Positions 19,172 through 27,841 are shown, counted from the first letter of the stretch. The stretch: 64,000 bases of DNA from Novosphingobium kunmingense (GCF_002813245.1 NZ_PHUF01000003.1:496001-560000); one strand, 5' to 3'. Notes: generated from the letters alone by a model not told the origin. A program made the numbers and translations.

Positions 19172-19180
19172 GGCCAAGTA

Positions 19181-20119
19181 ATGGAAACCAGAGCCAATCA
19201 TGTCTGGGTGGGGGCAGTCACCCTGGCCTTGCTGGCAATCGTCGCCGCCTTCGTGATCTGGATCGCGCGGCTGGGCGAAGGCAACCGCAACGAATACGAC
19301 ATCTTCTTCAAGCAGTCTGTCGACGGCCTTTCGAAAGGCTCGGGCGTGACCTTCTCGGGCGTGCCGGTCGGACAGGTCGACAAGATCGAACTGTGGCGCA
19401 AGGACCCCAGCTTCGTGCGCGTGCGGATCAAGATCGACGAAGGCGTGCCGATCCTCCAGGGCGTCACCGCGACGATGCAGGGCAGCTTTACCGGGGTGTC
19501 GAACATCCAGCTCGAAGGCGCAGTCAAGGGCGCGCCGCCGCTGGTCGAACCCGGCCCCGAAGGCGCGCCTGTCATCCCGACCAAGCGCGGCGGGCTCGGC
19601 GAACTGCTCAACTCCGCGCCGGTCCTGCTCGAACGGCTTGCCACCCTGACCGAGCGGCTGACCCTGGTGCTGTCGGACGATAACCAGAAGTCGATCCAGA
19701 ACATCCTCGCGAACACCGACCGGATGACCGGGTCGATCGCCAACGCCTCGCCGCAGTTCGAAGCGGCGATGGCCGAACTGCAGACCACGCTGGTCCAGGC
19801 GCGTGCCACGCTCGCCAGCTTCGAAAAGGTCGCCAATTCGACCGACCAGCTGGTCAACGGAGAAGGGCAAAGCCTGGCCGAATCGCTGCGCAAGACACTG
19901 AAAAGCGCCGAAGGGGCGGCCAACAGCCTAAACGCGGCGATGGCCGACGTGAAGCCGGTGACCAAGCAGCTCAACGAATCCACCCTGCCAGCCGCCGAAG
20001 CCGCGATCCGCGACCTGCGCGCCACGACCCGCGCGCTGCGCGACGTGACCGAGAAGATCGACGAAAAGGGCGCCGGCGGCCTGCTCGGCGGGGACAAGCT
20101 GCCGGATTACAAGCCATGA
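19181..20119 (+). CDS. mlaD: MlaD family substrate-binding protein (MCE domain)
   Basis: A 312-residue protein with one N-terminal membrane helix (about 8-30: VWVGAVTLALLAIVAAFVIW) and an MCE domain at about 38-120 (VDGLSKGSGVTFSGVPVGQVDKI). A long helical tail (about 150-300) is much longer than in E. coli MlaD and may form a periplasm-spanning bundle as in LetB/PqiB-type or mycobacterial MCE proteins. It sits nine bases after mlaF and overlaps the following lipoprotein gene by four bases. Role: hexameric lipid channel in the periplasm. Confidence 0.9.
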   Translation: METRANHVWVGAVTLALLAIVAAFVIWIARLGEGNRNEYDIFFKQSVDGLSKGSGVTFSGVPVGQVDKIELWRKDPSFVRVRIKIDEGVPILQGVTATMQGSFTGVSNIQLEGAVKGAPPLVEPGPEGAPVIPTKRGGLGELLNSAPVLLERLATLTERLTLVLSDDNQKSIQNILANTDRMTGSIANASPQFEAAMAELQTTLVQARATLASFEKVANSTDQLVNGEGQSLAESLRKTLKSAEGAANSLNAAMADVKPVTKQLNESTLPAAEAAIRDLRATTRALRDVTEKIDEKGAGGLLGGDKLPDYKP

Positions 20120-20718
20120 CCATGACCAGACCTACGCTTCTTCGTGCCACCGCGCTGGCCAGCGTCCTGCTGCTCACCGGCTGCCTTGGCCTGGGCGGGG
20201 GCAAGCCGCCGCCGACCCTGCTGCGGCTCGACGCCGATGCCACCGCGCCGGTCGGCGTCGCGGTGTCGGGCACCCCGGCGAACGCGCTGGCGATCGCCGA
20301 ACCGGAAGTGGACAAGCAGCTGGCCGCGATGCGCGTGCCGGTGCGCGTGACCGATACCGATATCGCCTACCTCAAGAACGCACAGTGGGTCGAACGCCCA
20401 GCGCGCCAGTTCCGCTCGTTGCTGGCCGAGACGATTCGCGCCGGCAGCAAGGGCCTGGTCTTCGAAGACGATCAGCCCGTCCCCGCCAGCGGCCGGCGCC
20501 TCGGCGGAAAGTTGCTCGACATGGGTTACGACGCCCGCAGTATGAGCGTTGTGGTGCGCTACGACGCGCTGCTTTCCGGCCCGCGCGATGCGGTCACCAT
20601 GCGCCGTTTCGAAGCCGTGGTGCCGGGTGTGCAGGCCAAGCCGGAGGCAGTCGGTGCAGCGCTGAACCAGGCTGCCAACAAGGTCGCGGCAGAGGTCGCG
20701 GCCTGGGTGGGCGGCTAG
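20116..20718 (+). CDS. ABC-type transport auxiliary lipoprotein (PqiC/YmbA-like)
   Basis: A 200-residue lipoprotein. The signal peptide ends with lipobox LLTGC, lipidated Cys at 23. The mature domain resembles the ABC_trans_aux family (PqiC): PTLLRLDADATAPV, VPVRVTDTDIAYLKNAQWVERPARQF, and a C-terminal helix AALNQAANKVAAEVAAWV. PqiC is an outer membrane lipoprotein that contacts the MCE tube, so this subunit likely anchors the MlaD-like needle at the outer membrane. Start ATG 20116 overlaps the mlaD stop (ATGA); ATG 20122 is an alternative. Confidence 0.85.
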   Translation: MTMTRPTLLRATALASVLLLTGCLGLGGGKPPPTLLRLDADATAPVGVAVSGTPANALAIAEPEVDKQLAAMRVPVRVTDTDIAYLKNAQWVERPARQFRSLLAETIRAGSKGLVFEDDQPVPASGRRLGGKLLDMGYDARSMSVVVRYDALLSGPRDAVTMRRFEAVVPGVQAKPEAVGAALNQAANKVAAEVAAWVGG

Positions 20719-20869
20719 CCAAACCAGGCGAACGGTAAGGTAACAACTGGCGGAGCGGAGTGGGTCGATCAGGGGCTTGTCCTCAGTCCCCGGCAGTGCA
20801 AATATCGCGCCAGCGCAGTGACATAACAAGGCGGTCGCGACTGCGAGTTTCTGTCAAGGGAGCCACGCC

Positions 20870-21391
20870 GTGCGTCATGCCTTGTGCCTTGTGCTGTCGC
20901 TGCTACCGGCTGGCGGGTGCGCGCGCCTGTTCGCCGATGTCGTCCACCAGCCCAAATCGGTCATCGTCAACCAGCTGCATTACATGCCTAACGCCGCCAA
21001 CCTGATGGCCTTGCCGCAGCGGTTTCCAAGCTCCACCCTGCAGGTTACTGCCACCGCCGACGAGGTGAACTGGACCTATTCGCTTGGTGGAAAGGAAGTC
21101 TGCCGGTTTACCGCCCATGTCGCCGACGAAGGGCAGGACCGCTCGTCCGTATGGACGACGAGCGAGGACATCAGCAGCGACGGGCAGGGATTTCTGTGCG
21201 GAGCGGTGAACGTGGCAGGCAAGGAAAGCGTTGCGGCTACGATCGAGGGACGCGCGGCCGATCGCCAGAAGGTCGAAACCGAACTCGCCGCGGTGGTGGT
21301 GACGAACTACGCTTCGATGCAAAAATCCATTGCCAAGGAGATGACCGACATGGCGCCGCCGAAGACGCAATGCCGCGAATACGGCAGCTAG
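20870..21391 (+). CDS. Lipoprotein of unknown function, possibly truncated by an in-frame amber codon
   Basis: GTG 20870 follows AAGGGA at 20856-20861 and opens 173 residues with a short signal and lipobox-like PAGGCARL (Cys 17). I do not recognise a family. The mature part is mixed beta/alpha with cysteines in EVCRFTAHV, GFLCGAV and KTQCREYGS. The frame stops at TAG 21389-21391 but continues in the same frame for 22 codons (EMQDACRTREFL...) to TAG 21458-21460. Nineteen of these 22 codons end in G or C. The second TAG interlocks with the stop of the convergent ATP12 gene. The extension adds a further cysteine. The amber codon may be a recent nonsense mutation, a sequencing error or a read-through site. 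The 151 bases upstream (20719-20869) hold no other feature I can see. Confidence 0.6.
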   Translation: MRHALCLVLSLLPAGGCARLFADVVHQPKSVIVNQLHYMPNAANLMALPQRFPSSTLQVTATADEVNWTYSLGGKEVCRFTAHVADEGQDRSSVWTTSEDISSDGQGFLCGAVNVAGKESVAATIEGRAADRQKVETELAAVVVTNYASMQKSIAKEMTDMAPPKTQCREYGS

Positions 21392-21456
21392 GAAATGCAG
21401 GACGCCTGCCGCACGCGCGAGTTCCTGCGCGACCATGAGCGCCAGCAAAAGGGCCG

Positions 21457-22170
21457 CTAGCGGCGGTCAGCACCCTGGTCGGACGCTGCCCGCGCAAACG
21501 CCATCGCTTGCGCAAACGTCGCCGCCCGCTGCGCGCGCTTCTGTTCGGCTTCCCAGTCCTTGCCCCACAGGTTGGCCTGCCAGTCCTCCTCGAGGTTGGC
21601 CACCGCCCACAGTGCTTCGGCGTTGGCTTCCGGCTCCAGCGCGGCCAGTGCCACGGTCAGCGAGGCAGAGAGCGAGGCGAGGGTGTTGAGCGCGGACAGG
21701 GCGAAATTGTCCTTCGCGGCCAGCACGGCGCGCAAGCGGGCCAGCGTTGCGGCGGGCTGGGGGCGGGCCATGATGCCGTCGATGCGTTCGAAGTGGACGT
21801 CGTAGCGCGCCTCGGCCGCTTTCAGCACCGGCTCCCATAGCTCCAGCTGGCGGTCTTGCAGCGGCTCGCCCGCATCGGCGCGGTAGCAAAGGGTGTCGCC
21901 CTCGGCGAAGCGGAGCAGCGCCTCTATGGTCGCGTCCCGGTCCGGGCCGATCACGTCGAGCGCGAAGTCGGCCATGTCGCGGTAGACGAAGGCGGCAGGG
22001 TCGATTTCGTCGCCCTGCGCGGCCCATTCGGCGGCGAGGAGATCGGCCAGCGCGCGGCTCGGCACCACCTGCGCGCGGCCGCCCTGGCTCTTGACGCCGC
22101 GCCGGTCGAGCGCGACATGCCAGCCGCCGGTCACTTCGGCAACGCCAACATCCTTGTAGAAGCGCTTCAT
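21457..22170 (-). CDS. ATP12 family F1-ATPase assembly chaperone
   Basis: A 237-residue ATP12 homologue. In mitochondria and alphaproteobacteria ATP12 shields the F1 alpha subunit during ATP synthase assembly. Visible family features are the N-terminal MKRFYKDVGVAEVTGGWHVALDRRGVK, the central DTLCYRAD preceded by ALLRFAEG, and the C-terminal ALNTLASLSASLTVALA with EDWQANLWGKDWEA. Start ATG overlaps the stop of the upstream small membrane protein (ATGA). It is the last gene of a minus-strand run. Confidence 0.88.
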   Translation of the reverse strand: MKRFYKDVGVAEVTGGWHVALDRRGVKSQGGRAQVVPSRALADLLAAEWAAQGDEIDPAAFVYRDMADFALDVIGPDRDATIEALLRFAEGDTLCYRADAGEPLQDRQLELWEPVLKAAEARYDVHFERIDGIMARPQPAATLARLRAVLAAKDNFALSALNTLASLSASLTVALAALEPEANAEALWAVANLEEDWQANLWGKDWEAEQKRAQRAATFAQAMAFARAASDQGADRR

Positions 22171-22379
22171 GGCGGCGGCGATTTCCAGCGCCTGGCGAGC
22201 AGCAACGGCACCACGAACAGGTCGATGAAGCCGACGATGAGGAACACGTAGCCTGCGACCATGGGCATGTCGACGCGGCGCGCGACCACCAGCAGGCCGA
22301 GCAGGGCGAAGAACGCGCCGCTGAGGCGCAGCAATTGCAGCACGATGAAGCGCTGCCGGGCAGGGTCGGACTGGCTCAT
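22167..22379 (-). CDS. Small two-helix membrane protein
   Basis: A 70-residue protein starting MSQSDPARQRFIVLQLLRLSG. Two hydrophobic segments are visible (about 15-35, LSGAFFALLGLLVVARR, and about 40-62, VAGYVFLIVGFIDLFVVPLLLARR) with a basic tail. Both ends overlap neighbours by four bases (HAD phosphatase stop upstream, ATP12 start downstream), which strongly supports it being translated. I do not recognise a named family. Being wedged before an ATP12 gene it could assist membrane protein assembly, but nothing in the sequence proves that. Confidence 0.75.
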   Translation of the reverse strand: MSQSDPARQRFIVLQLLRLSGAFFALLGLLVVARRVDMPMVAGYVFLIVGFIDLFVVPLLLARRWKSPPP

Positions 22380-23029
22380 GACAGAAGCTCCAGCAGATGG
22401 GCGGGCGAGGTGGCGACAGTCTCGGCCCCGGCCGAGATCAGATCGTCCACCGTGTGATAACCCCAGTCGACTCCCAGCGCGCGCACGCCGATGGTCGCCG
22501 CCATGGCCATGTCGTACTGGGTGTCGCCGATCATCACGGTGTCGGCCGGCAGGGCCAGACAATCGTCCATCGCCGCTTCCAGCATGGCAGGATGCGGTTT
22601 GGATGGATGGCGGTCGGCAGTCTGGAGCGTCGAGAACTGCGCGGACAAGCCATGGACGGACAGGCAATGGGCCAGACCCCGGTCGCTCTTGCCGGTGGCG
22701 ACGCCCAGCATCCAGCCATCGGCCTTCAAGGCGGCGATCAGGTCGGCAATACCGTCATAAAGCGGCTCGACCAGCAACCCGGCTTCACGCGCGGCGCGGA
22801 AGCTGTCGCGATAGATACGGTCGATCTCGGCGCGGGTCGCCTCGCTTTCGTCCGGCACCAGCAGGCGGATCGCTTGCGGCAGGCTGAGGCCGACGGCGCG
22901 GCGCACGGCGTTGCGGTCGGGCGCGGGCAGGCCGGCCCCGGCAAAGGCTGCCGCCATCGCGTTGCAGACCGCCGCCTGCCCATCGACCAGGGTGCCGTCG
23001 CAATCGAACACGGCTAGGCGCACGCTCAT
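22376..23029 (-). CDS. HAD family hydrolase (phosphoglycolate phosphatase-like)
   Basis: A 217-residue HAD subfamily IA phosphatase. Motif I is DCDGTLVD (residues 9-16), with D9 nucleophile and D11 acid/base. Motif II is GVATGKSD, motif III is around HPSKPHP, and motif IV is MIGDTQYDMAMA. A helical cap lies between about 18 and 90. Similar proteins remove phosphate from phosphoglycolate or nucleotides; the substrate is not certain. Start overlaps the paiB-like stop by four bases and its end overlaps the small membrane protein start. Confidence 0.88.
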   Translation of the reverse strand: MSVRLAVFDCDGTLVDGQAAVCNAMAAAFAGAGLPAPDRNAVRRAVGLSLPQAIRLLVPDESEATRAEIDRIYRDSFRAAREAGLLVEPLYDGIADLIAALKADGWMLGVATGKSDRGLAHCLSVHGLSAQFSTLQTADRHPSKPHPAMLEAAMDDCLALPADTVMIGDTQYDMAMAATIGVRALGVDWGYHTVDDLISAGAETVATSPAHLLELLS

Positions 23030-23634
23030 TCGGTGCCGCCCAGGGTGCGCATCAACTGGGCGATGGCGCGCGATCCCTCGCCCTCCAGCCCGGCAGCGGC
23101 GCTTGCCCGGTCCTCGGCGCTCTTGTTCTGGCTGAGCTTCAGGGTCTCGCGCCAGGCCAGCACCTCGACCTCGAAGCCGACGATCGCCGCCATCTTGCCC
23201 TTGAGCCGCGCGGGCGAGAGCTTGTCCATTGTCCAGGGTTCGCCATCGCGGACGCGAGCCTCGTGCTTGTCGGACAGGGCGGTGATCTGGCCGAGCAGTC
23301 CGTCCCCATCCATCCGGCGCACCCGGCCTTCAAGCTCCAGCGCCACGTAGTTCCAGGTCGGCACCTGATCGTCGTCAGCATACCGGCGCGGGCTGACGTA
23401 ACCGTCCGGCCCGTTGACCACGATCAGCACCGTCGCACCGTCGAGGTGCTTGGTCAGCGCGTTGCCGCGCGCAAGGTGAAACTGCACCGCGCCATCGCCG
23501 GTCGACAGCAGTGGGACATGGGCGACGCGCGGGCCATCGGGCGTTGCCGCGAAGACCATGCCGAAGCCCACCTGGTCGAGCAGCGCGTCGAGCAAGGCTC
23601 GGTCGGCGTGACGGAAGGCGGGATTGGGATGCAT
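23026..23634 (-). CDS. FMN-binding negative transcriptional regulator, PaiB family
   Basis: A 202-residue PaiB-like protein with a split-barrel flavin-binding fold. Family features are the N-terminal MHPNPAFRHAD, TPDGPRVAHVPLL, VNGPDGYVSPRRYADDDQVPTWNYVALELEG (position of the flavin-binding YxSPxxY-PTWNY motif) and KLSPARLKGKMAAIVGFEVEV. PaiB of Bacillus represses sporulation and protease genes; in proteobacteria the role is unclear and some members may be enzymes. It starts eight bases after rluC-like and overlaps the HAD gene. Confidence 0.87.
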   Translation of the reverse strand: MHPNPAFRHADRALLDALLDQVGFGMVFAATPDGPRVAHVPLLSTGDGAVQFHLARGNALTKHLDGATVLIVVNGPDGYVSPRRYADDDQVPTWNYVALELEGRVRRMDGDGLLGQITALSDKHEARVRDGEPWTMDKLSPARLKGKMAAIVGFEVEVLAWRETLKLSQNKSAEDRASAAAGLEGEGSRAIAQLMRTLGGTE

Positions 23635-23642
23635 CGGCGCGC

Positions 23643-24815
23643 CTACTTCTTCGGGCGGCCCGATGCGGGCTTTGGCGATCCCTTGCCCTTGGTCGGCCCG
23701 CGCTTCTTCAGCGGCTTGGCTTCTGAAGGGCCGCGCGAACGGCGCTCGCCCCGGCGTTCCTTGCGGATCTGCTTGGCGTGCGCCTTGGCCTGCTGCTTCA
23801 GCACCTCCTTGCCGGGCAGCGGCGGGGCAGAAGGCAGGGCGGCGCCATCGGCCACGTCGAAACCGAGGCTGTCCATGCTGGCGGCGAAGTGTTCGGGCAG
23901 TTCGGCGATCACGTCGATCTTCTTGCCGCCGGCCGGCTGGTCGATGAGCAGGCGGCGGGCGTGAAGGTGCATCTTGCGGCTGATGCTGCCTGAAAGAAAC
24001 GCGTCCTGCCCGCCGTACTTGCCATCGCCCACGATCGGATGGCCTATAGCCGCCATATGCACGCGCAGCTGGTGGGTGCGACCGGTCAGCGGCTGCAGCT
24101 CGACCCAGGCGGCGCGGTTGCCGGCGCGGTCGATCACGCGGTAGCGGGTGCGGGCCGACTGGCCCTGCTCGCTTTCGTCGACCATCATCTTTTCGCCGCC
24201 GGTGCCGGGCTGCTTGCCCAGCGGCAATTCGATCAGCCCGTCCTCGATATCGGGTACGCCGATTACCAGCGCCCAATAGATCTTGCGCGCCGAACGACCC
24301 GAGAAATGCTTGGAGAAGTAGGCTGCGCTGCCCGGCGTGCGGGCGATCAGCAGAACGCCGCTGGTATCCTTGTCGAGCCGGTGGACCAGCCGCGGGCGTG
24401 GCTCGTCGTCGCCGGCATAGGCATCCAGCAGCCCGTCGACGTGGGCATAGGTGCCGCTGCCGCCCTGCGTGGCAAGGCCCGGCGGCTTGTTGAGCACGAT
24501 GGCGGACGGCGTCTTCTGGATCACCATCGCTTCGGCCAGAGCCGTCTGCTCGGCGGTCAGGGGCCTGCGTTCGCGGATCTTCTTGCCCTTCTCGGGCGTC
24601 TCGCCGCCCGGGGGCACGCGGATGATCTGGCCCGCCGTAATCCGGTCGGCCACGTCGGCGCGCTTGCCGTCGAGGCGGATCTGGCCGGTGCGGGCCCAGC
24701 GGCTGACCGTGGCGAAGCCGACCTGCGGCAGGTGGCGCTTGAACCAGCGGTCCAGCCGCGCGCCGTCATCGTCGGCCCCGACGGTGAACTGGCGGACATT
24801 GTCGGCCGGCTTCAT
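23643..24815 (-). CDS. RluA family 23S rRNA pseudouridine synthase (RluC-like)
   Basis: A 390-residue pseudouridine synthase. An S4 RNA-binding domain covers about 17-70 (RLDRWFKRHLP, VSRWARTGQIRLDGKRA). The catalytic domain carries HRLDKDTSG at 145-153 with D148 as the nucleophile, then LTGRTHQLRVH and GHPIVGDGKYG. The last about 45 residues are a very basic Lys/Arg/Gly/Pro tail that could add RNA affinity. Probable targets are U955/U2504/U2580-type 23S sites (RluC) but RluD-like specificity cannot be excluded. Start overlaps crcB stop (ATGA). Confidence 0.9.
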   Translation of the reverse strand: MKPADNVRQFTVGADDDGARLDRWFKRHLPQVGFATVSRWARTGQIRLDGKRADVADRITAGQIIRVPPGGETPEKGKKIRERRPLTAEQTALAEAMVIQKTPSAIVLNKPPGLATQGGSGTYAHVDGLLDAYAGDDEPRPRLVHRLDKDTSGVLLIARTPGSAAYFSKHFSGRSARKIYWALVIGVPDIEDGLIELPLGKQPGTGGEKMMVDESEQGQSARTRYRVIDRAGNRAAWVELQPLTGRTHQLRVHMAAIGHPIVGDGKYGGQDAFLSGSISRKMHLHARRLLIDQPAGGKKIDVIAELPEHFAASMDSLGFDVADGAALPSAPPLPGKEVLKQQAKAHAKQIRKERRGERRSRGPSEAKPLKKRGPTKGKGSPKPASGRPKK

Positions 24816-25198
24816 GCTACCACCCGCATCATCGCAAGGCCCGCGAACAGCGCGGCGACGCCCACGATCACCGATACAAGGACGTAGCCCAAGGCCAGCG
24901 CCAGTTGACCGCGCTCGATCATCAGGGCGAGTTCGAGGCTGAAGGCCGAGAAGGTCGTGAACCCGCCAAGGAGGCCGACCCCCAGCAGCAGTCGCCACTG
25001 TTCGCCGCCCTGGCCGTGACGGGCGAGCCACCCGGCGAGAAGGCCCATGGCGAGGCTGCCCAGCACGTTGACCGTCAGCGTGGCGTAAGGCAGCGCGGTC
25101 AAGCCGGTCAGCCGGCCCGCGCCGAAGCGCAGCCAGGCGCCCAGCGCGCCGCCCAGCGCGACCAGCGCGGACTGCGAAAGAAAGGTCGATCCGTTCAT
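24812..25198 (-). CDS. crcB: Fluoride exporter CrcB (Fluc channel)
   Basis: A 128-residue, four-helix membrane protein forming a dual-topology dimeric fluoride channel. Family motifs are GGALGAWLRFGAGR near the N-terminus, TLTVNVLGSLAMG with the conserved Asn, and GVGLLGGFTTFSAFSLE with the Phe-box region. ATG 25198 is taken; a TTG two codons upstream also fits. No fluoride riboswitch can be placed before it, because the symporter gene ends only 11 bases upstream. Confidence 0.92.
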   Translation of the reverse strand: MNGSTFLSQSALVALGGALGAWLRFGAGRLTGLTALPYATLTVNVLGSLAMGLLAGWLARHGQGGEQWRLLLGVGLLGGFTTFSAFSLELALMIERGQLALALGYVLVSVIVGVAALFAGLAMMRVVA

Positions 25199-25209
25199 CG
25201 CCAAGCGCC

Positions 25210-26712
25210 TTAGCCGCTGGTTGCGGTGCGCGCCACTGTCTTGCCCGGCGCTGCTGCGCAGACCAGCGCTGCGACACCACTGCCCAGCACCAGCTGCCAG
25301 GGGAAGGCAATCCCGCGCAGCGTATCGGGCAAGCCGGCCAGATCGATCACGAAAGGCTGGAAGGCCAGCACGGCGAGAAATCCGGCGATGAAGGCGGCAA
25401 TCACGCTCACCGAGGATCCGCGCCCGGTGAACAGCGCGACGCCATAGACCCCGATCAGCCCCGAATAGGCGAAGGCCATGACGCCCAGCACGAAATCGAG
25501 CAGCGCGCTGTCGTTATAACGCTGCCAGTAGTAGGAGGTGATCGCCATGGCGAACAGCGCCAGGCCGAGCGCCACGCTGGCGATCCGCCCCATCCGCACG
25601 AAGTGCGCCTCGCTTCGTTGACCTGCGAAGGGGCGGTAAAGGTCGTTGACCAGCACCGCCGACATCGAGATCAGCCCCGAATTGATTGCGGCTGCCGCGA
25701 TCACCCCCACGGTGACCAGACCACGCAGGCCGGGCGGGATCTCGGTCAGGATGTAGTGCATGAACACGGTCACCTCTTCGCCCCGGAAGCTGCCCGCCGC
25801 GCCGCCCTGGTAATGGAGGTAGAGCAGCGAGCCGATGACGAGGAACAGCGCGATGACCGGCAGGCTCATCCACACCGAGGCGTAGAGCGAGCGGGCGCCC
25901 TCCTTCGCCTCCTCGCAGGCAAGCAGCCGCTGGGTGATGTCCTGGTCGAGGCCGGAACTCGCCAGGTTGAGCAGCATGACCCCGCTCAGCACGGCGAACA
26001 GGCCCCAGGGGGCGGACAGGTCGAGCGTCGGGTTGACCAGTGCCAGCTTGGGTCCGAGCACGGTGGCCGCCTCAGCCAGCGTCATGTCCAGCCCGCTCCA
26101 CAGGTGCCAGGCCACGAGCAGAGCCGCGCCGACATAGAGCACGACCTGGACCAGATCGCTCCAGATCACCGATTCGAGCCCGCCCATGAAGGTGAAAACC
26201 AGCCCGAATACCAGCAGGCCGAAGGCGGCCAAGGCGATGTGCTGGGGTGTCACGTCGAGGAACAGGATCATCGAGACGGCGATGGCGGCAAGATACAGCC
26301 GCGCCCCGCTCGCAAAAACGCGCCCGACCAGGTACATCGCCGCAGCAGCGCGCCGCGCGCGGGCATCGAATCGGGATTCGAGCAGTTCGTAGACCGTCGT
26401 GACCTTCAGCGCGTAGAATCGCGGGATCAGCACGTGGGCGACGATCCACGCCGCCAGCAGGGCCGCCAGGACTCCGCCAAGGTAGGTGTAGTCGCCGCGA
26501 TAGGAATTGTCCGGCACGCCAAGGAAGGTCGCGGCCGACTGAACCGTCGACAGCACCGAGACCGCGACCAGCCAGGTCGGGGCGTGGTGTCCGGCCAGAA
26601 AGTAGTCCTCGCTGCGCATACCGCGCCGCGTCGTCAGCCATCCGGCCAGGGCCAGCAGCAGGACGTATCCGCCCAGCACTGCCCAGTCGATCGCCAAGAA
26701 ACTGGTCCCCAT
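25210..26712 (-). CDS. Sodium:solute symporter family (SSS) transporter
   Basis: A 500-residue protein with about 13 hydrophobic segments and SSS features: [21 protein letters not shown] at the N-terminus, [33 protein letters not shown] in the central part, and [16 protein letters not shown]. Members couple sodium influx to uptake of sugars, proline, pantothenate or sialic acid. The substrate is not evident from neighbours (crcB downstream). It is divergent from rpsU across a 235-base gap. Confidence 0.88.
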   Translation of the reverse strand: MGTSFLAIDWAVLGGYVLLLALAGWLTTRRGMRSEDYFLAGHHAPTWLVAVSVLSTVQSAATFLGVPDNSYRGDYTYLGGVLAALLAAWIVAHVLIPRFYALKVTTVYELLESRFDARARRAAAAMYLVGRVFASGARLYLAAIAVSMILFLDVTPQHIALAAFGLLVFGLVFTFMGGLESVIWSDLVQVVLYVGAALLVAWHLWSGLDMTLAEAATVLGPKLALVNPTLDLSAPWGLFAVLSGVMLLNLASSGLDQDITQRLLACEEAKEGARSLYASVWMSLPVIALFLVIGSLLYLHYQGGAAGSFRGEEVTVFMHYILTEIPPGLRGLVTVGVIAAAAINSGLISMSAVLVNDLYRPFAGQRSEAHFVRMGRIASVALGLALFAMAITSYYWQRYNDSALLDFVLGVMAFAYSGLIGVYGVALFTGRGSSVSVIAAFIAGFLAVLAFQPFVIDLAGLPDTLRGIAFPWQLVLGSGVAALVCAAAPGKTVARTATSG

Positions 26713-26889
26713 CGGCCCCCCATCTGCCTGTCCGGCGCTGCTTCACCACAGTTGCGCGCGCCGCGCAAATGGCCGCATCTCGCCACTGCGGGCTTGCAAA
26801 GCCGGCCACGCGGTGCTAGCGGGCCGCCGGTTCGAGCCGTTCCTGCAAGGGAATCGGCACGTTTTCGTCTTTCATTTTAGAAGGCGCAT

Positions 26890-26911
26890 CCCCGCACCAT
26901 TTGCAGCGGGG
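26890..26911 (+). promoter_or_regulatory. Hairpin in the rpsU leader
   Basis: CCCCGC (26890-26895) pairs with GCGGGG (26906-26911), loop ACCATTTGCA, followed shortly by CTCTGGTCTTTTGG. It lies in the 235-base gap between the divergent symporter and rpsU, 36 bases before the rpsU ATG. It may be an attenuator or leader element; nothing else is recognisable in the gap. Confidence 0.35.
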
Positions 26912-26947
26912 CTCTGGTCTTTTGGCTCAATTGAGGTGTTTCGGTTT

Positions 26948-27154
26948 ATGCAAATTCTCGTCCGCGACAACAACGTCGAACAGGCTCTCCGCGCGCTGAA
27001 GAAGAAGCTGCAGCGTGAGGGCGTGTACCGCGAGATGAAGCTGCGCCGTCACTACGAAAAGCCGAGCGAGAAGCGCGCCCGCGAAAAGGCCGCTGCCGTG
27101 CGCCGCGCCCGCAAGATGGAGCGCAAGCGCATGGAACGTGACGGCGTCAAGTAA
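26948..27154 (+). CDS. rpsU: 30S ribosomal protein S21
   Basis: A 68-residue, highly basic protein with the full S21 pattern: [40 protein letters not shown], and a Lys/Arg-rich helix to the end. Bacterial S21 takes part in start-site selection on the 30S subunit. ATG 26948 is the family start; the frame is open further upstream but reads as leader. A terminator follows. Confidence 0.97.
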   Translation: MQILVRDNNVEQALRALKKKLQREGVYREMKLRRHYEKPSEKRAREKAAAVRRARKMERKRMERDGVK

Positions 27155-27197
27155 GAGCCGTCTTGCCCGCTTGAACGTGGGCGACTGTTGAGCCAAG

Positions 27198-27225
27198 AGG
27201 GCGCGGACGAATCCGCGCCCTTTTT
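27198..27225 (+). terminator. Rho-independent terminator after rpsU
   Basis: AGGGCGCGGA (27198-27207) pairs perfectly with TCCGCGCCCT (27212-27221), loop CGAA, followed by TTTT. It ends the rpsU transcript 44 bases after its stop. Confidence 0.9.
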
Positions 27226-27250
27226 GCTGCGCGTCTTGAGGGACCACTGC

Positions 27251-27841
27251 ATGACCGAGATTACCCGCGTACCGCTCCAGCCGATTGCCAAGGGTGCCCT
27301 GGGCAAGCTGTGGCTGGGCGTTGCCGCCGCCGCCGCGGCTGCCGCAGGCTTGGCCTGGGCGACCTTGCCCGCTGGCGTGAAGGTCGATGTGGTCAAGGAA
27401 GGCACCGGCCCCAGCCCGACTGCCGATCAGGTCGTCTGGATCAAATACGTCGGCAAGCTGGCCGACGGGACCGAATTCGACAAGTCGCCCGAGCGCAATT
27501 TCCCGATCCCCGGCGTCCTCCCCGAAGGCGTGCCCAATCTCGTCAGCGGCTTCGTGCCCGGCTTCAGCGAAGGCCTGATGAAGATGAAGGAAGGCGGTAG
27601 CTACGTCCTCCACGTGCCGGCCGACAAGGCTTATGGCGCGACGCCGCCGCAGGGATCGCCGATCCCGCCCAACGCCGATCTGACCTTCAACGTCGAACTG
27701 GTCGACGTGATGAGCCGCGAGGAAGCCGAGCAGCGCATCGCCGCAGCCCAGCAGATGATGCAGCAAATGCCGGGTGCGCCCGGTGGCGGAGCCGGTGCGC
27801 CCGGGGGCGAGCCGCAAGCCGCGCCGCAACCGCAACGATAA
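27251..27841 (+). CDS. Membrane-anchored FKBP-type peptidyl-prolyl isomerase
   Basis: A 196-residue protein. One membrane helix at about 20-37 ([20 protein letters not shown]) puts the FKBP domain (about 40-155) in the periplasm. Domain features are [18 protein letters not shown], the active-site-like [52 protein letters not shown]. The C-terminus is a Gln/Met then Gly/Pro/Ala-rich tail (about 160-196) of low complexity. It should assist folding of exported proteins. ATG 27251 starts after the rpsU terminator; it is 82 bases ahead of gatC. Confidence 0.9.
   Translation: MTEITRVPLQPIAKGALGKLWLGVAAAAAAAAGLAWATLPAGVKVDVVKEGTGPSPTADQVVWIKYVGKLADGTEFDKSPERNFPIPGVLPEGVPNLVSGFVPGFSEGLMKMKEGGSYVLHVPADKAYGATPPQGSPIPPNADLTFNVELVDVMSREEAEQRIAAAQQMMQQMPGAPGGGAGAPGGEPQAAPQPQR

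Noticed and set aside
24812..25210. Fluoride riboswitch ahead of crcB
   Set aside because: Only 11 bases separate the symporter stop from the crcB start, and no crcB-motif RNA is visible.
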